A DNA stretch of 64,000 bases from Halocaridina rubra (lineage: Eukaryota > Arthropoda > Malacostraca > Decapoda > Atyidae): assembly GCA_037179515.1 (NCBI GenBank), contig JAXCGZ010019165.1, positions 1 through 64,000 on the forward strand. Direction: 5' to 3'. Shown here piece after piece: positions 1 through 24,347 of this stretch. The translations under genes and the position numbers were made by a program. The first letter of the stretch is position 1. Every line of letters begins with the position of its first letter. Under the pieces are notes generated by a model, which saw only the letters and a program-made list of their open reading frames with translations, had not been told where the DNA came from and did no database searches.

Positions 1-1929
<1,929 letters not shown>

Positions 1930-1985
<56 letters not shown>
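1930..1985. repeat. (TA)n array 2
   Basis: About 56 bp of TA between the CACTG end of MITE T copy i and the GAGTGCTCCC end of Tigger-1a. Confidence 0.97.
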
Positions 1986-1988
<3 letters not shown>

Positions 1989-2428
1989 TGCTCCCTCGTT
2001 TATCGCGAAGGTTCGGTTCCGGGACCAGCCGCGATTTGTGAAAATCCGCGAAGTAGGATCACAATATATACTTAGGTATTTTACATTTATTTTTACCTTT
2101 ACTGTATAAACCCTCCCGGTTTTGTTAAAAAACCACCCTTTACTTGATTAATAACATCGTGCAAGCGTAAATTCATATGAGAGTGATAGGTTAAGTTACC
2201 GTGAATGAGGTGATGATGACGTGTACATGGTCATATACATAGGTATTTACAATTATTTTTACCTTTACTGTATAAACCCTCCCTTCACTGTTAAAAAAAC
2301 ACTTTATTTTATTAATAACCGCATTCAAGCAAAACTTTTTATAAACGTGATAGGTAAACTTACCTTGAATGAGGTGATGATGACGTGTACAGACTCCAGA
2401 GGAAATTAATCCGCAGCCAGTGACAGCT

Positions 2429-4091
2429 TTACGGTTGCTTTTGCGAGAGAAGAACATGGTAATGGGGAGTTGCTGTCGCTGTTTTTTCTTTTGTTGGAAG
2501 ATGGTCTTGTAAGGAGTCATGGCATTGTCGAGAAGATTGCAGAAGGTCACCGAACGAACCATATTATCGTCATGTTCCTGCGAGAGTTGTTGGACTGCTT
2601 TCACATGTTCATACATGGCTGCCAGACGTTCGAGTGTAAGGCCAGATTCTTCAATTTCTTAGTGCGTTTCATCTAGTTGTTCTTCTTCCTCTTCTTCGCT
2701 CGCTGAGTTTGTCATTTCCTCCAAGTCTTCATCAGTCAAAGGTTGCAAGTGGCAGTTGATCAGTTCATTCACATCTTCCTGAGTCATATCTTTAAAGCTC
2801 TCCTCCTAGATATGCAGCCACCTTCACAGCTTTCGCAACTGCCAAGTTATGCACTTTGTCAGGAGCAAATCCCTTGTAGTCGTAGATGACTTTAGGCCAC
2901 AATTTCTTCCAACTGGCATTGATTGTGGCCGGCTTCATCTCTTTGATTGCATTCTGAATATTTTGAAGACATGTAGCAATCAAGTAGTTACGCCAGTACG
3001 TCTTCAGTGCGAATCTTTGTCCGCATCCATGGATTCAACCAGGTTCGCCAGGGCACTTCGTATGTAGAGGGCCTTGAACGCACGAATAACGCCTTGATCC
3101 ATAGGCTGAATCAATCATGTCGTATTCGGTGGCAGGAACTCTACTTGAACACCGTCATATTGGAGATCAGTTGCATGGCCTCCAGCATTATCCATCAAAA
3201 GAAGGCCCTTCTCCGCAAGATAAACTTTGACCTGAGGGATAAAGCATTGGTGGAACCAGTCCGATGTGAGGCTCTTTGTGATCCAGGCCTTAGGGTTATG
3301 CATCCAATGCACTGGCAGCAGATTCTTACTTTTGTTCTTCAAAGCCCTAGGGTTCTTAGACTTGTAGATAAGCCCAGGCTGTAACATAAAGCCTGCAGCA
3401 TTCCCGCATATGACGAAGGTAACGCAATCTTTGTGCGCTTTCAATATTGGGGCTTTAGCTTTTTCCTTGAAGAGAAAAGTGCAAGATGGCATTCTCTTAC
3501 AAAATAACCCAGTCTCATCCATGTTAAAGACTTGCTCAGGAGCATATTCGCCTTCCTCGATAATTTTCTTGAAGTCGTTTTTCACGTAATCTTCTGCTGC
3601 AGCTGTATCTGCTGAGGCAGCTTTGTTATGCACCGAAAAGCTCTTTAGGCTATAGCGTTTTTGAAATTTGGCGAACCATCTCTTGCTTGCTACGAACGAT
3701 TGTTTCGTGGGTGGAGAATCGCTGGACAGTCCTGGTTGTGGGTCGTCAATATGTTTTCTCCTCCTCCTCACGGTCTCCACTGTTATCGTCAGGTTTGTTT
3801 GCAGCAAATGTCTCGTACAGCTTCTTCGCCTTTGTTTGTATGATATTGGTGTCTAAGCTGATGTTCTTCTTCCTGCAATCAGCAATCCACAGGGCCAAAG
3901 CAGATTCCATCCGCACTATTTTATTAAAAGAAATAGTCATTGTTTTCCTGATATTTACCTCGTCCTTTTTTATGTATCGAACAGTAGATTCGTTGATGCC
4001 GACATACCTTTTTAGGTATGGTCAATATCTTCCTTTGCAGCTTAGGCTTACTACCAGAAGCTGTAGAAGATGAAGGACGCTTGGGAGGCAT
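2429..4091 (-). pseudogene. Tigger-1a transposase pseudogene (TIGD1-like, DDE_1)
   Basis: This would be a pogo/Tigger cut-and-paste transposase: N-terminal CENP-B-type DNA-binding helices and a C-terminal catalytic domain with three aspartates. Translation starts at MPPKRPSSSTASGSKPKL. The longest open piece (3115-3807) contains FNMDETGLFCKRMP with catalytic Asp 1 and LLMDNAGGHATDLQYDG with Asp 2. It then breaks just where the QPMDQG motif (Asp 3) should follow, although the DNA at about 3090-3120 still resembles it. Several frameshifts also separate the acidic Glu-rich C-terminal tail near 2650-2700. By comparison with 50888-52651, the ancestral protein was about 585 residues. It is a dead copy; its relation to the other Tigger-1 transposases is clear at the protein level. 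Confidence 0.8.
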
Positions 4092-4770
4092 TGCAGAGGT
4101 TGAAAAACGAAAGTAAAAAAATCACAAGCACAACGTAATAAGAAGTACAACGCGAATGGCGCTCACGTGAGTTAGACTGAACTGGTGAGGCGAGACAATG
4201 GAGGACGCTGGAAAAATGAAGCTTCAATTAAAAAGCCAATCAGACCCCATGATACGGAACATACAGAAACACATTTCTGTGATTCGTCGTCTCCCACCCT
4301 TTCAGCCAATAGCATCCCATGAACTATCTCACGTAGGTGTGACCCTTTGCATTTTTCAAGACGCCAATACAATGTACGCTATCGTACAATATATTACATG
4401 GTGCAATACTGTGAGATACAGTACATGTTTAAATTTATGTTTTTTACATATTTTTAATGTGTTATTATTCTTAGGCTAGGGAATACTTTTTTTCAGCAAT
4501 AAGATATTGAAAATACTGGAAATTATAATATGTACTAGCTCATGTATGTGCGAACCTTTTTGTTTTCCAAAACGCCGGTATTGTATTTTACATGGTGCAA
4601 TACTGTGAGTTACATGTTTAAATTTATGTTTTTTACTATTTTTTACTGTTTTATCATTTTTAGGCTAGGAAATACTTTTTTTTATCAATAAAATAATGAA
4701 AATACTGGAAATTTTAATATGTGCTACCTCACGTAGGTGTGAACCTTTGCGTTTTCCGGTACGCCAATAC

Positions 4771-5097
4771 CAGGTATACCTCGGCTTAAGTCGTTTCAAG
4801 TTGAGTCATTCTCGATTATATGTCCGTTTTCAAAAAAATATATCTAAAAATAAAGAAAAAAAGAAAAATAAAGTTTGTCATTATAATCAACTTTACGTCT
4901 GTCCGCTACAAGTATTGGAATCATAATATCACTAGAAAACCAATAAAAGCACATGAAATCATGTTACTGTACAATAAATAAAAACAAAAGCACATAAAAC
5001 CATGTTATTGTACAATAAATAAGAATAAATGCATATAAAATCTTATTAAAATACGTACAGTGGTTCCAGTATCTACCGTTAGGCATCGTCACTCGTC

Positions 5098-5129
<32 letters not shown>

Positions 5130-6484
5130 AAGAATAAGAATACGAATAAGAATAAGAATGCAGCAGGCATTTGCATTTATCGAAAAGGACTTTTTTTGTT
5201 CGCCGATATGGATCCCATTGCTATAAATAAAAACAAAAGCACATAAAATCATATTATTGTACAATAAATAAGAATAAAAGCATATAAAATCTTATGGAAA
5301 TACGTACAGTAGTTCCAATATCTACCGTTAGGCGTCGTCACTCGTCATTCCCTCAAAACCGCTATTGTTTTGAATTGATTAGTTTATGCATGGTACATGT
5401 CTGTTTATCGGCTACTCTCATTCTCATTCATTTGTGACCTTATATTTTGCCCCCATGGCACCTAATTAAAAAAAAGCATTAAAAACAAACAGCAAAGTTA
5501 TTTTTAATATAATATTGTCAGGGAAATAGCGTGTGAGGGTGCATCAGCTGATACGGAAGTAGCAAAACGTTTGCCAATAGAGGTTCGTTCATAGGCTGCC
5601 AGGTACAGGGAACTTTCCGTCTTTTAGGGAAATTCAGGTGGGTACAGGGAAACAGGGAAGAAACTTGAAAATTCACTAAAACTAAAATCTAGGGAAAATC
5701 CAAAAAAGAAAGAGGGAAAATCTAGGGAAATTCTGGAAAACTAGCTATTATTATTCTAATTCTTTATATTTATACTCTGTGTGGTAATTGAGATGAAGAA
5801 ATTGAAATGTATGTAGCCTTGTATATGTATCTATAACGGGGATATTTTGAGCCAAATAGGGAAATTTTGTAAGCAAATCTAGGGAATTTTTGACAGCTTG
5901 ACCTGGCAGCACTGGTTTGTTCTCCGCATCCTACTCTTGAAAATAAAAACATCCGCTTTATCTGGCAACACTGGCCACCATGCTAAGCCTGTTGCCAATG
6001 GCATAATAGAGTTCATTAGTTTGTTTACTGTACATAAATTTAAAAATAAAGATACTACCTGCCCAACGTATGAACAATTTGAAGAGAGCCTGGAACATTT
6101 TCTACTATTTTGTGAAGCATATGCACAAATAAGAACAGAATATAGTTTTTTAGCACAACCATATATAAAAAAGAAAATTGAAATAATTGCTAATATACTG
6201 TTATTTAGATACTGTAGTGAATAAGACGTCAAAGAAAGAAAAAAATTTATAAAAAGAATTTGTAGAAAAAGAAATCAAATAATAAAAACTGCACAAACAA
6301 TTTAACAAAGCAAAACCAAGACTTGGGAGCCATTGCAAAAGGCATATCCTACCCAACTATACTACTACTGCAGTAAAACTGTATATCTAGGCTAGCCTAG
6401 AGACAAGCTAATTCGATTTAAGTCGTTTTTCGACTTAAGTCGTCTCTCCTGGAACCAATTAACGACGTTAGGTGATGTATACCT
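4771..6484. mobile_element. Tigger-2a, non-autonomous, nested in Tigger-1a
   Basis: It begins CAGGTATACCTCGGCTTAAG and ends GATGTATACCTG, the two terminus types of Tigger-2b (12351-14924). The Tigger-1 leader that reads CGCCGGTATTGTATTTTACA in a nearby repeat unit is split here between CGCCAATAC and TATAGTACTTTAC, so the element went into a TA-containing site. It contains an AAT tract, a short transposase-2 fragment, a piece of the ~180-bp minisatellite and the zinc-motif ORF remnant at 5898-6224. Confidence 0.75.
5898..6224 (+). pseudogene. Captured LINE-like C-terminal zinc-motif ORF fragment
   Basis: An open stretch of about 108 codons contains CPTYEQFEESLEHFLLFCEA. In the sister copy at 45945-46175 the motif is CPMCEQCEGSLEHFLLFC, that is, CxxC followed by H and C. 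This resembles the zinc-binding tail after the reverse transcriptase domain of several non-LTR retrotransposons. Here the second Cys of CxxC has become Tyr. The fragment is carried inside Tigger-2-family elements, also reversed at about 19700-20120 and 37966-38190. It is not a functional gene; assignment to a LINE rests on motif resemblance only. Confidence 0.5.
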
Positions 6485-6745
6485 GTATAGTACTTTACTT
6501 GGTGCAGAGTTACATGTTTATATTTATGTTTTTTACTATTTTTTACTGTTTTATTATTCTTAGGCTGGGATATGCTTTATTTTATTAATAAAATAATGAA
6601 AAAAAATTCAATTAAATAATGAAAATACTGAAATTTTTTTTTTTATATATTTTAATATTTCACATATACCAAGAAAAAAAAAGAAAAAAAAGCTCGCCAA
6701 AAAAACGCACTATTCACTGAATTTGCGATAGGTGAACTGCGAGGG

Positions 6746-7758
<1,013 letters not shown>

Positions 7759-8854
7759 CTGGCATTCAGTTAGAATGCGTTCATCCCTAAGTATAGCAGA
7801 TATAAGCTATAAGGTTGGATTCCTTTTATACCTTCTGTGGTGTGTAGTTGGTAGCGCCTTGACTTAGTAATTATAAGTCCTAGGTTCGAGTCCCGGTCGG
7901 GGTAAAAAATTATTCATGTTTTCACATATGTAATGTACTTGCTTGGTTATTGTATGACCCGAATGAGATTGGGAATTGAATTAAATGCTAAAATGAAGCC
8001 ACGAGTGAGGTTGGGGAATCTGTAATATGAACATAGTGGCATTCAGTTAGAATGCGTTCATCCCTAAGTATAGCAGATATAAGCTATAAGGTTGGATTCC
8101 TTTTATAACTTTTGTGGTGTGTAGTTGGTAGCGCCTTGACTTAGTAATTATAAGTCCTAGGTTCGAGTCCCGGTCGGGGTAAAAAATTATTCATGTTTTC
8201 ACATATGTAATGTGCTTGCTTGGTTATTGTATGACCCGAATGAGATTGGGAATTGAATTAAATGCTAAAATGAAGCCACGAGTGAGGTTGGGGAATATAT
8301 AATATGAACATAGTGGCATTCAGTTAGAATGCGTTCATCCCTAAGTATAGCAGATATAAGCTATAAGGTTGGATTCCTTTTATACCTTCTGTGGTGTGTA
8401 GTTGGTAGTGCCTTGACTTAGTAATTATAAGTCCTAGGTTCGAGTCCCGGTCGGGGTAAAAAATTATTCATGTTTTCACATATGTAATGTGCTTGCTTGG
8501 TTATTGTATGACCCGAATGAGATTGGGAATTGAATTAAATGCTAAAATGAAGCCACGAGTGAGGTTGGGGAATCTGTAATATGAACATAGTGGCATTCAG
8601 TTAGAATGCGTTCATCCCTAAGTATAGCAGATATAAGCTATAAGGTTGGATTCCTTTTATACCTTCTGTGGTGTGTAGTTGGTAGCGCCTTGACTTAGTA
8701 ATTATAAGTCATAGGTTCGAGTCCCGGTCGGGGTAAAAAATTATTCATGTTTTCACATATGTAATGTGCTTGCTTGGTTATTGTATGACCCGAATGAGAT
8801 TGGGAATTGAATTAAATGCTAAAATGAAGCCACGAGTGAGGTTGGGGAATCTGT

Positions 8855-8857
<3 letters not shown>
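7759..8857 (+). repeat. tRNA-derived SINE tandem array, plus-oriented (4 units)
   Basis: The same 277-bp unit is in the opposite direction, with CATCCCTAAG recurring at about 7783, 8060, 8337 and 8614. A boxes (first at 7845-7858) and B boxes (first at 7883-7893) are intact in most units. Unit-to-unit differences are few, so the array is young or homogenised. The array ends where (TA)n begins. It forms one large inverted repeat with 6857-7758. Confidence 0.87.
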
Positions 8858-8984
<127 letters not shown>

Positions 8985-8987
8985 ATA

Positions 8988-9675
<688 letters not shown>

Positions 9676-9803
9676 GAGTGTAATGACCTGTCAGATGTGA
9701 AGGGATTATAAAAGATGTGTAATGAATATCCAGCACTCTGCTTGGTTTTAATATACCTCTGCATTACTTTCATGATGTCTATTCCACTAATTCTCCTTAG
9801 ATC

Positions 9804-9892
<89 letters not shown>

Positions 9893-10075
9893 GGCAACAA
9901 TACTTTTCCTTTGATGATAATTGTGGAGATTGTTATCATTATAATTATTATTATTATTATTAAGGGCTCATCATTGTTTGTACATCTGTTGGTTTATTTA
10001 CTTTAATAAGATTGTGTCCCTCCCTAATTGGCTAGGACAAAGAGAGTTTGGGAGGTTGGGTAGAATAGAATGTTG

Positions 10076-10117
<42 letters not shown>

Positions 10118-10231
10118 AGAGACATCTCTAATTAACTCTTGTTCATTCAACCAAAACTACATTATTTATTGTAAAAATAATGGTTTAATTACAAATTCGT
10201 TATAGTAATGATATTAATAATAATATTAATA

Positions 10232-10299
<68 letters not shown>

Positions 10300-10664
10300 C
10301 TCCACAATCATCATCAAAGGAAAATTATTGTTGCCAATAATAATAATAATAATAAGATCTAAGGAGAAGTTTTGGAATAGACATCATGAAAGTAATGCAG
10401 AGTTATATTAAAACCCAGCAGAGAGCTGGATATTCATTACACATCTTTTATAATCCCTTCACATCTGACAGGTCACTACACTCTCCATCTCTGTTTCTCT
10501 TTACAGCCTGATAAAGGCTGTTTTATATCATATTTGGGCTGTCCTGGTGTCATAATCATCTTTAATTTTTTTTTTTTTTTTTTTTTTTTAAGGTGTTCCT
10601 ACTTCGCGGAAATTCACCTATCGCTGCCGGTCCCGGAACAGAACCCCCGCGATAAACGAGGGAT

Positions 10665-10669
<5 letters not shown>
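9676..10669. mobile_element. Foldback MITE T, right member of the head-to-head pair
   Basis: Left arm from about 9676, (ATT)n at 9807-9890, core with an interrupted (GA)n at about 10075-10122, (AAT)n, right arm, poly-T, then a Tigger-type end finishing GAGGGATTACT next to (TA)n. The left Tigger end is missing because the copy starts inside the arm. Confidence 0.75.

Positions 10670-10757
<88 letters not shown>
10670..10757. repeat. (TA)n array 5
   Basis: About 88 bp of TA between MITE T and the CAGTGTTCCC end of Tigger-1b. Confidence 0.97.
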
Positions 10758-19552
<8,795 letters not shown>

Positions 19553-19699
19553 TACATGTATACCTCACCTAACGTCGTTAATTGGTTCCAGGAGAGACGA
19601 CTCAAGTCGAAAAATGACTTAAATCGAATTAGCTTGTCTCTAGGCTAGCCTAGATATACAGATTTACTGTAGTAGTAGTATAGTTGGGTGGGATATGCC

Positions 19700-20120
19700 C
19701 TTTGCAACGGCTCCCAAGTCTTGGTTGCTTTGCTAAATTGTTTGTGCGGTTTTTATTATTTGATTTCTCTTTCTACAAATTCTTTTTATAAAAAAAAATT
19801 TTTCTTTGATCTCTTTTTCACTTCAATATCTAAATAACAATATATTAGCACTTATTTTAATTTTCTTTTCTTTATATTGTTGTGCTAAAAAATTATATTC
19901 TGTTCTTATTTGTGCATATGCTTCAAAATAGCAGAAAATGTTCCAGGCTCTCTTCACATTGTTCACACATTGGGCAGGTAGTATCTGTATTTTTAAATTT
20001 ATGTACAGAAAACAAATTAATGAACTCTATTATGCCGTTGGCAACAGGCTTAGCATGTGGGCCAGTGTTGCCAGATAAAGCAGATGTTTTTATTTTCAAA
20101 TGTATGGTACATTTTAAGAT
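19700..20120 (-). pseudogene. Zinc-motif ORF fragment, reversed copy
   Basis: The reverse strand matches 5898-6224 and 45860-46230, including the stretch encoding EHFLLFC-like residues and the segment GTTGCCAACGGCATAATAGA. The frame is disrupted. It is carried in the Tigger-2 element and not an independent gene. Confidence 0.5.
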
Positions 20121-20299
20121 ATATTAATTAAAAGATGGTAGTACTGTAAGTGAAATAAAAATATACTTCATCTTTGAGATACTTGACATAACTTACCAGC
20201 TTACATGTATGTTTTTTATATTTATCATTTCACTCATTTATGTATTCTTGCAACACTGATGGTGGCAGTGGGGAGAAGGATGCATATGTTTTGTCACAC

Positions 20300-20389
20300 T
20301 TTGTATGATAAGTATCACTAAGTATAAAATGGAACCGATCAGGAGATGGGAAGATACGAGCTTTGGGCTCTTTCCCATAAACACAATTT
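20300..20389 (+). mobile_element. LINE-1 3' tail fragment, upstream of a full LINE-1
   Basis: GATAAGTATCACTAAG and GAACCGATCAGGAGATGGGA match the end of LINE-1 ORF2 and its 3' UTR (24335-24420). The fragment stops at AAACACAATT, exactly where the next LINE-1 copy's 5' UTR begins, so two copies lie head to tail. Confidence 0.8.
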
Positions 20390-20451
20390 TTTTTTCCTCT
20401 TTCTCGTCTTCTTTCTATATTCTGTGAGAGGGAGAACATAAAAACATAAAA

Positions 20452-21531
20452 ATGAAGCCATCTCTGTCCCAAACCTCTCCCACCCATGGGTCGGGAGAAG
20501 GGGCAGTCATCAGGGGACTTAAACAGAGAATCAAGAAGTTAGAGGAAATGGTTATAAGCCTTGATGATAAAATTCGGAATATGGATGGAGAAATGAAAGA
20601 GAATGAAACACTCAGAGAACAAATAAGATCTTTGGAGGAAGCAAATAAAGCACAAGGGCAGGAGAGAAAGGAACTAGAAAAAAGAATAAAGAAGCTGGAA
20701 GGGGAAAAGAGTCAACTAGAATCTAGAATTTCTAAACAAGAAGATAAAAACAAACAGCTAAATGACAACCTAAAGGAATTAGATGTTAGTTCACTGCTCT
20801 CTTCTGAGAGAGACGAGATTGCTGCTTGGAATGTTCAGATTAAGGAAAACATTGAACAGTTCAGAAAAGAGTTCCAGGAGCTGAATATGGAAAATGATGC
20901 CATGAAAACGTCCTTTGCTGATGCACTAAAGGGAAATGTGGCAGTAAAAGAGGCTGTAAAGGTGTTGGCACTGGAAAACATACAAACAGTTGACTATAAA
21001 GAGACAGTAATCGAAAAAATGAAAGACGTTGTGATGGAAAGGGCAAACCCACTCATCAGACAGGCACTTGATAAGGAGAAGACAGTGGTAATCTCAGGCA
21101 TAAGTGAATCCCAGGAGCCAACATGGCAGGGGAGACTTGAAGAAAATAAAGCTAGCGTTGTAGACCTGATAAGAAAGCTTGGAGTAGTATGTGGTCCTGA
21201 GGATATTGTAAACATACACCAACTAGGTAAATATTCGAGGGAAGGAAAGCCGAGACCAACAAAAGTAACCTTTGAGAGAGGGGAAACATGTAGGGAAATA
21301 TTGTTGAGAAAAAAAAGTCTAAAAGACCTTCAAGAATGCAAAGAAGTGTTCATTAGACGATACAGAACACAGGAAGAGATGGGAAAGATCAAAAACTTGT
21401 TGCAAGAGGCAAGAAGGTTAAATGATGAAAGAAATGAAGAAGAGAAGAAAAATTTTCGTTACAGAATACTTCCAGACAAAGGGGAGATAAAGAAGATAAT
21501 GACAGAAGATCAGGGGATGGGGCCTCATTAA
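20452..21531 (+). CDS. LINE-1 ORF1 protein (coiled coil plus RRM-like nucleic-acid-binding domain)
   Basis: An intact 359-residue frame. Residues ~20-110 are a long charged coiled coil (LKQRIKKLEEMVISLDDKI, then repeated KLEG and LEEAN heptads), expected to trimerise. Residues ~205-300 (KTVVISGISESQ, then DIVNIHQLGK and RPTKVTFE) resemble the RRM-like domain of LINE ORF1 proteins, followed by a basic C-terminal domain (VFIRRYRTQEEM). The expected role is to coat the LINE RNA and act as a chaperone during target-primed reverse transcription. It overlaps ORF2 by about 94 nt in the -1 frame. The start is the first ATG after a ~60-bp leader, and the same start is conserved in the 59372 copy. No lesion is seen. 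Confidence 0.85.
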   Translation: MKPSLSQTSPTHGSGEGAVIRGLKQRIKKLEEMVISLDDKIRNMDGEMKENETLREQIRSLEEANKAQGQERKELEKRIKKLEGEKSQLESRISKQEDKNKQLNDNLKELDVSSLLSSERDEIAAWNVQIKENIEQFRKEFQELNMENDAMKTSFADALKGNVAVKEAVKVLALENIQTVDYKETVIEKMKDVVMERANPLIRQALDKEKTVVISGISESQEPTWQGRLEENKASVVDLIRKLGVVCGPEDIVNIHQLGKYSREGKPRPTKVTFERGETCREILLRKKSLKDLQECKEVFIRRYRTQEEMGKIKNLLQEARRLNDERNEEEKKNFRYRILPDKGEIKKIMTEDQGMGPH

Positions 21532-24347
21532 GATTGTTATACACAAATGCTGATGGATTAGCTGGTAAGGCAGTAGAATTAAAAGATAGGATCCACAACA
21601 GTAAGGCAGATATAGTAGCAATTACAGAGACTAAGTTGAGTGAGGACATAAACAGTGTCACAGTTTTTCCTAAGGGCTTCAGAATACTAAGGGTCGAAAG
21701 ATCTGAGAGGACTGGTGGAGGGATAGCACTGCTCATAAGTGAGAGGATTCAAGTTGAAGAAATAAACTTGGCTATAGAAAGTGAGTTCAGGGAATTTCTT
21801 GTTGCTCGCATAAATACTGGGTCAGAGAGCATTATAATAACTGTTGTATACAACCCACCAAGGAACCAAAATAGGCTTGAAATTTATGAGGAAAGTCATA
21901 TAGGTACTATTGAAGTCATAAACTCAGTTGTTAACATGGCACGGGAGAAAAAATGTAGGATTTTGATTATGGGAGACTTTAATCATAAAGAGATAGATTG
22001 GATAAATCTTGACCCACACAGTGGTGAGGACTCATTTGGGGCAAGATTCCTAGATTGCGTACAAGGGAATTTCCTACACCAACATGTAATGGAACCAACA
22101 AGAGCCAGGGGTGGGGATGAGCCATCACTACTTGATCTAGTGTTCACAGATAATGTGTTGGATATTGAAAATATTGAGTATGAACCACCAATTGGAAAGA
22201 GTGACCACTGTGTGTTGTTGATGGAGTATATCATTGAAGACATTCTTCCTGAGAGTAGAGGCACTGAGGACATGAGGAGGAACTATCCGAAAGGAGATTA
22301 CATCAAAATGAATGAGCTTTTTGCAGTTATTGACTGGAGAACCTTATTTTACAACAAATCTGTACAAGAAATGTATGACATCTTTTGTGAGAAATATGGG
22401 AAGATAGTAGATTGCTGCATACCTGTCACCAAAGTAGGTGTAATTCATGCCAGAGAGAAATGGTTTGATAATGGGTGTAAAAGAGCTAAGGAGTGGAGAG
22501 ACAAATGCTGGAAAAGGTATAGGAGGAGAAAAAACATAAATGCCTGGCAAACCTACAAAAGAACAAGAAATGACTACCTAAGTAAAAGGAGAGAGGCAGA
22601 GAGAGATTATGAGAGGGACATCACCAGGAAGGCTAAAGAAAATCCCAAGCTTTTCCACAGCTTTATCAGAGGAAAACTGAAGGTAAAAGAACAGGTTTTA
22701 AGGCTAAAGAGAGCGGATGGAAGCATCACTGAGACGGACGAAGAGATCTGCAAAGAATTGAACAAGGAGTTTCAGTCAGTATTTACAGTAGAAAATACCC
22801 CACCCCCTCAGATTGCAGTGATAGAAGCTCAAGGGCCGGTATTAGAGAACATCAACCTTACAGCCACAGAGGTATGCAAAGCGCTGATGGATTTAGATGT
22901 TCATAAAGCTACAGGTCCTGATGACATATCCCCTCATGTGCTTAAAAAATGCACAAACACAATATCAGTGGCACTAAGTATCATATTTATGGAGTCGGGG
23001 GAGATTCCAAGATGCTGGAAACAAGCAAATGTGATACCTATCTTCAAAAAGGGAAGGGGGGATACGGCTCTGAACTATAGACCAGTTTCCTTGACCAGCA
23101 TAGTTTGCAAACTTATGGAGAAACTACTAAGGAAACATATCTCTCTTCACTTGGAATCCTTCAACTTTTTGTCAGTGAGGCAACATGGCTTCAGAGAAGG
23201 AAGATCAACAGTAACAAACTTATTAGAATTTTATGATGAGGTAAGCCAAATCTTACAGGAAAGAGAGGGCTGGGCAGATTGCATATTCCTAGACTTCCAG
23301 AAAGCATTTGACACTGTTCCACATGGGAGACTTATTAGGAAGCTGCAATCAATGGCTAGAATAGGTGGAAATGTCTTGGAATGGATAAAAACTTACTTAG
23401 AAGGAAGGGAACAGAGGGTTAGAGTAAGACACTCAGTGTCTGAATGGAGAAGAGTTAGTAGTGGAGTTCCACAGGGTTCAGTTTTAGGGCCACTTTTGTT
23501 CCTTGTATATGTAAATGACCTACCAGAGTCTGTAAATTCATTCATGAATATGTTTGCAGATGATGCAAAGATTGTGAAGAAAGTAAAAAACGAGAACAAT
23601 GGTAGAGAACTTCAGGAGGATCTAAATAATCTGCATGAGTGGTCAGAAAAGTGGCTAATGAAATTCAATACCTCAAAATGTAAGGTAATGAGAATGGGTA
23701 CAAGTGCAAGAAGGCCCAAGCTTGACTACTCGGTGGCTGGAGTACAACTTCAAGAGACAGAAAATGAGAGAGATCTAGGAGTAAACATACTGGCAGATTT
23801 GTCTCCAGAAATACATATAAATGGCGTAGTAAGGGCAGCATATGCATTCTTATCAAATGTAAGGGTAGCCTTCAGGCACATGGACAAGGAAATGTTCAGA
23901 AATATTTATGTAACCTATGTGAGGCCAAAACTCGAATATGCAGCCCCCTTTTGGAATCCGCACTTGAAAAAGCACATAGCTAAGCTTGAAAAAGTTCAAA
24001 GACATGCCACGAAACTGGTGCCAGAAATACGCAATCTCGGTTATGATAAGAGGCTGAGGGAATTAGACTTGCCATCACTCGAAGCTAGAAGAGTAAGGGG
24101 GGATATGGTGACAGTCTTTAAATTCCTTCATGGTTATGATTGAGTGGATAGGGATCGATATTTCGATATGGCTGGCTCTAGAACTAGAGGTCATAGTTTG
24201 AAGCTTCGTAAGAAAACTTGTTTGCAGGATGTAAGGAAATACTTTTTCAGTGTAAGAGTAGTTGATAATTGGAATTCGCTAAGCGAGGAGGTAGTTAATG
24301 CTATCTCAATCCATAGTTTTAAGGACAGGTACGATAAGTATCACTAA
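21438..24347 (+). pseudogene. LINE-1 ORF2: endonuclease and reverse transcriptase, one nonsense codon
   Basis: Counting from the TTG at 21534, the AP-like endonuclease spans residues 1-235 (YTNADGL; ITETKL; GDFN at 147-150; SDH at 223-225) and the reverse transcriptase about 440-720 (NYRPVSLTS; FLDFQKAFDTVPHG; GVPQGSVLGPLLF; catalytic FADD at 674-677). The C-terminal LEARRVRGDMVTVFKFLHGY region follows. The frame is open from 21438 but has no ATG before the endonuclease, so ORF2 must be made by frameshifting from ORF1, by reinitiation or from a non-AUG start. TGA at 24141-24143 replaces an AGA that is Arg in the fragments at 54043 and 54423. The frame then continues 67 codons to TAA at 24347. 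The element is otherwise intact and probably recent. Confidence 0.88.
21450..21456 (+). promoter_or_regulatory. Candidate -1 ribosomal frameshift heptamer A AAT TTT
   Basis: The seven bases fit the X XXY YYZ rule in the ORF1 frame (Asn-Phe codons of KNFRYR) and lie inside the ORF1/ORF2 overlap, 12 nt after the ORF2 frame opens. Slipping by -1 here enters the ORF2 frame. No strong downstream stem was found by eye, so the function is a hypothesis. Confidence 0.45.

Noticed and set aside
4390..4770. Repeated TACATGGTGCAATACTG blocks as a separate satellite
   Set aside because: They are the tandem leader units of Tigger-1, present in the same place in copies b, d, e, f, g and h.
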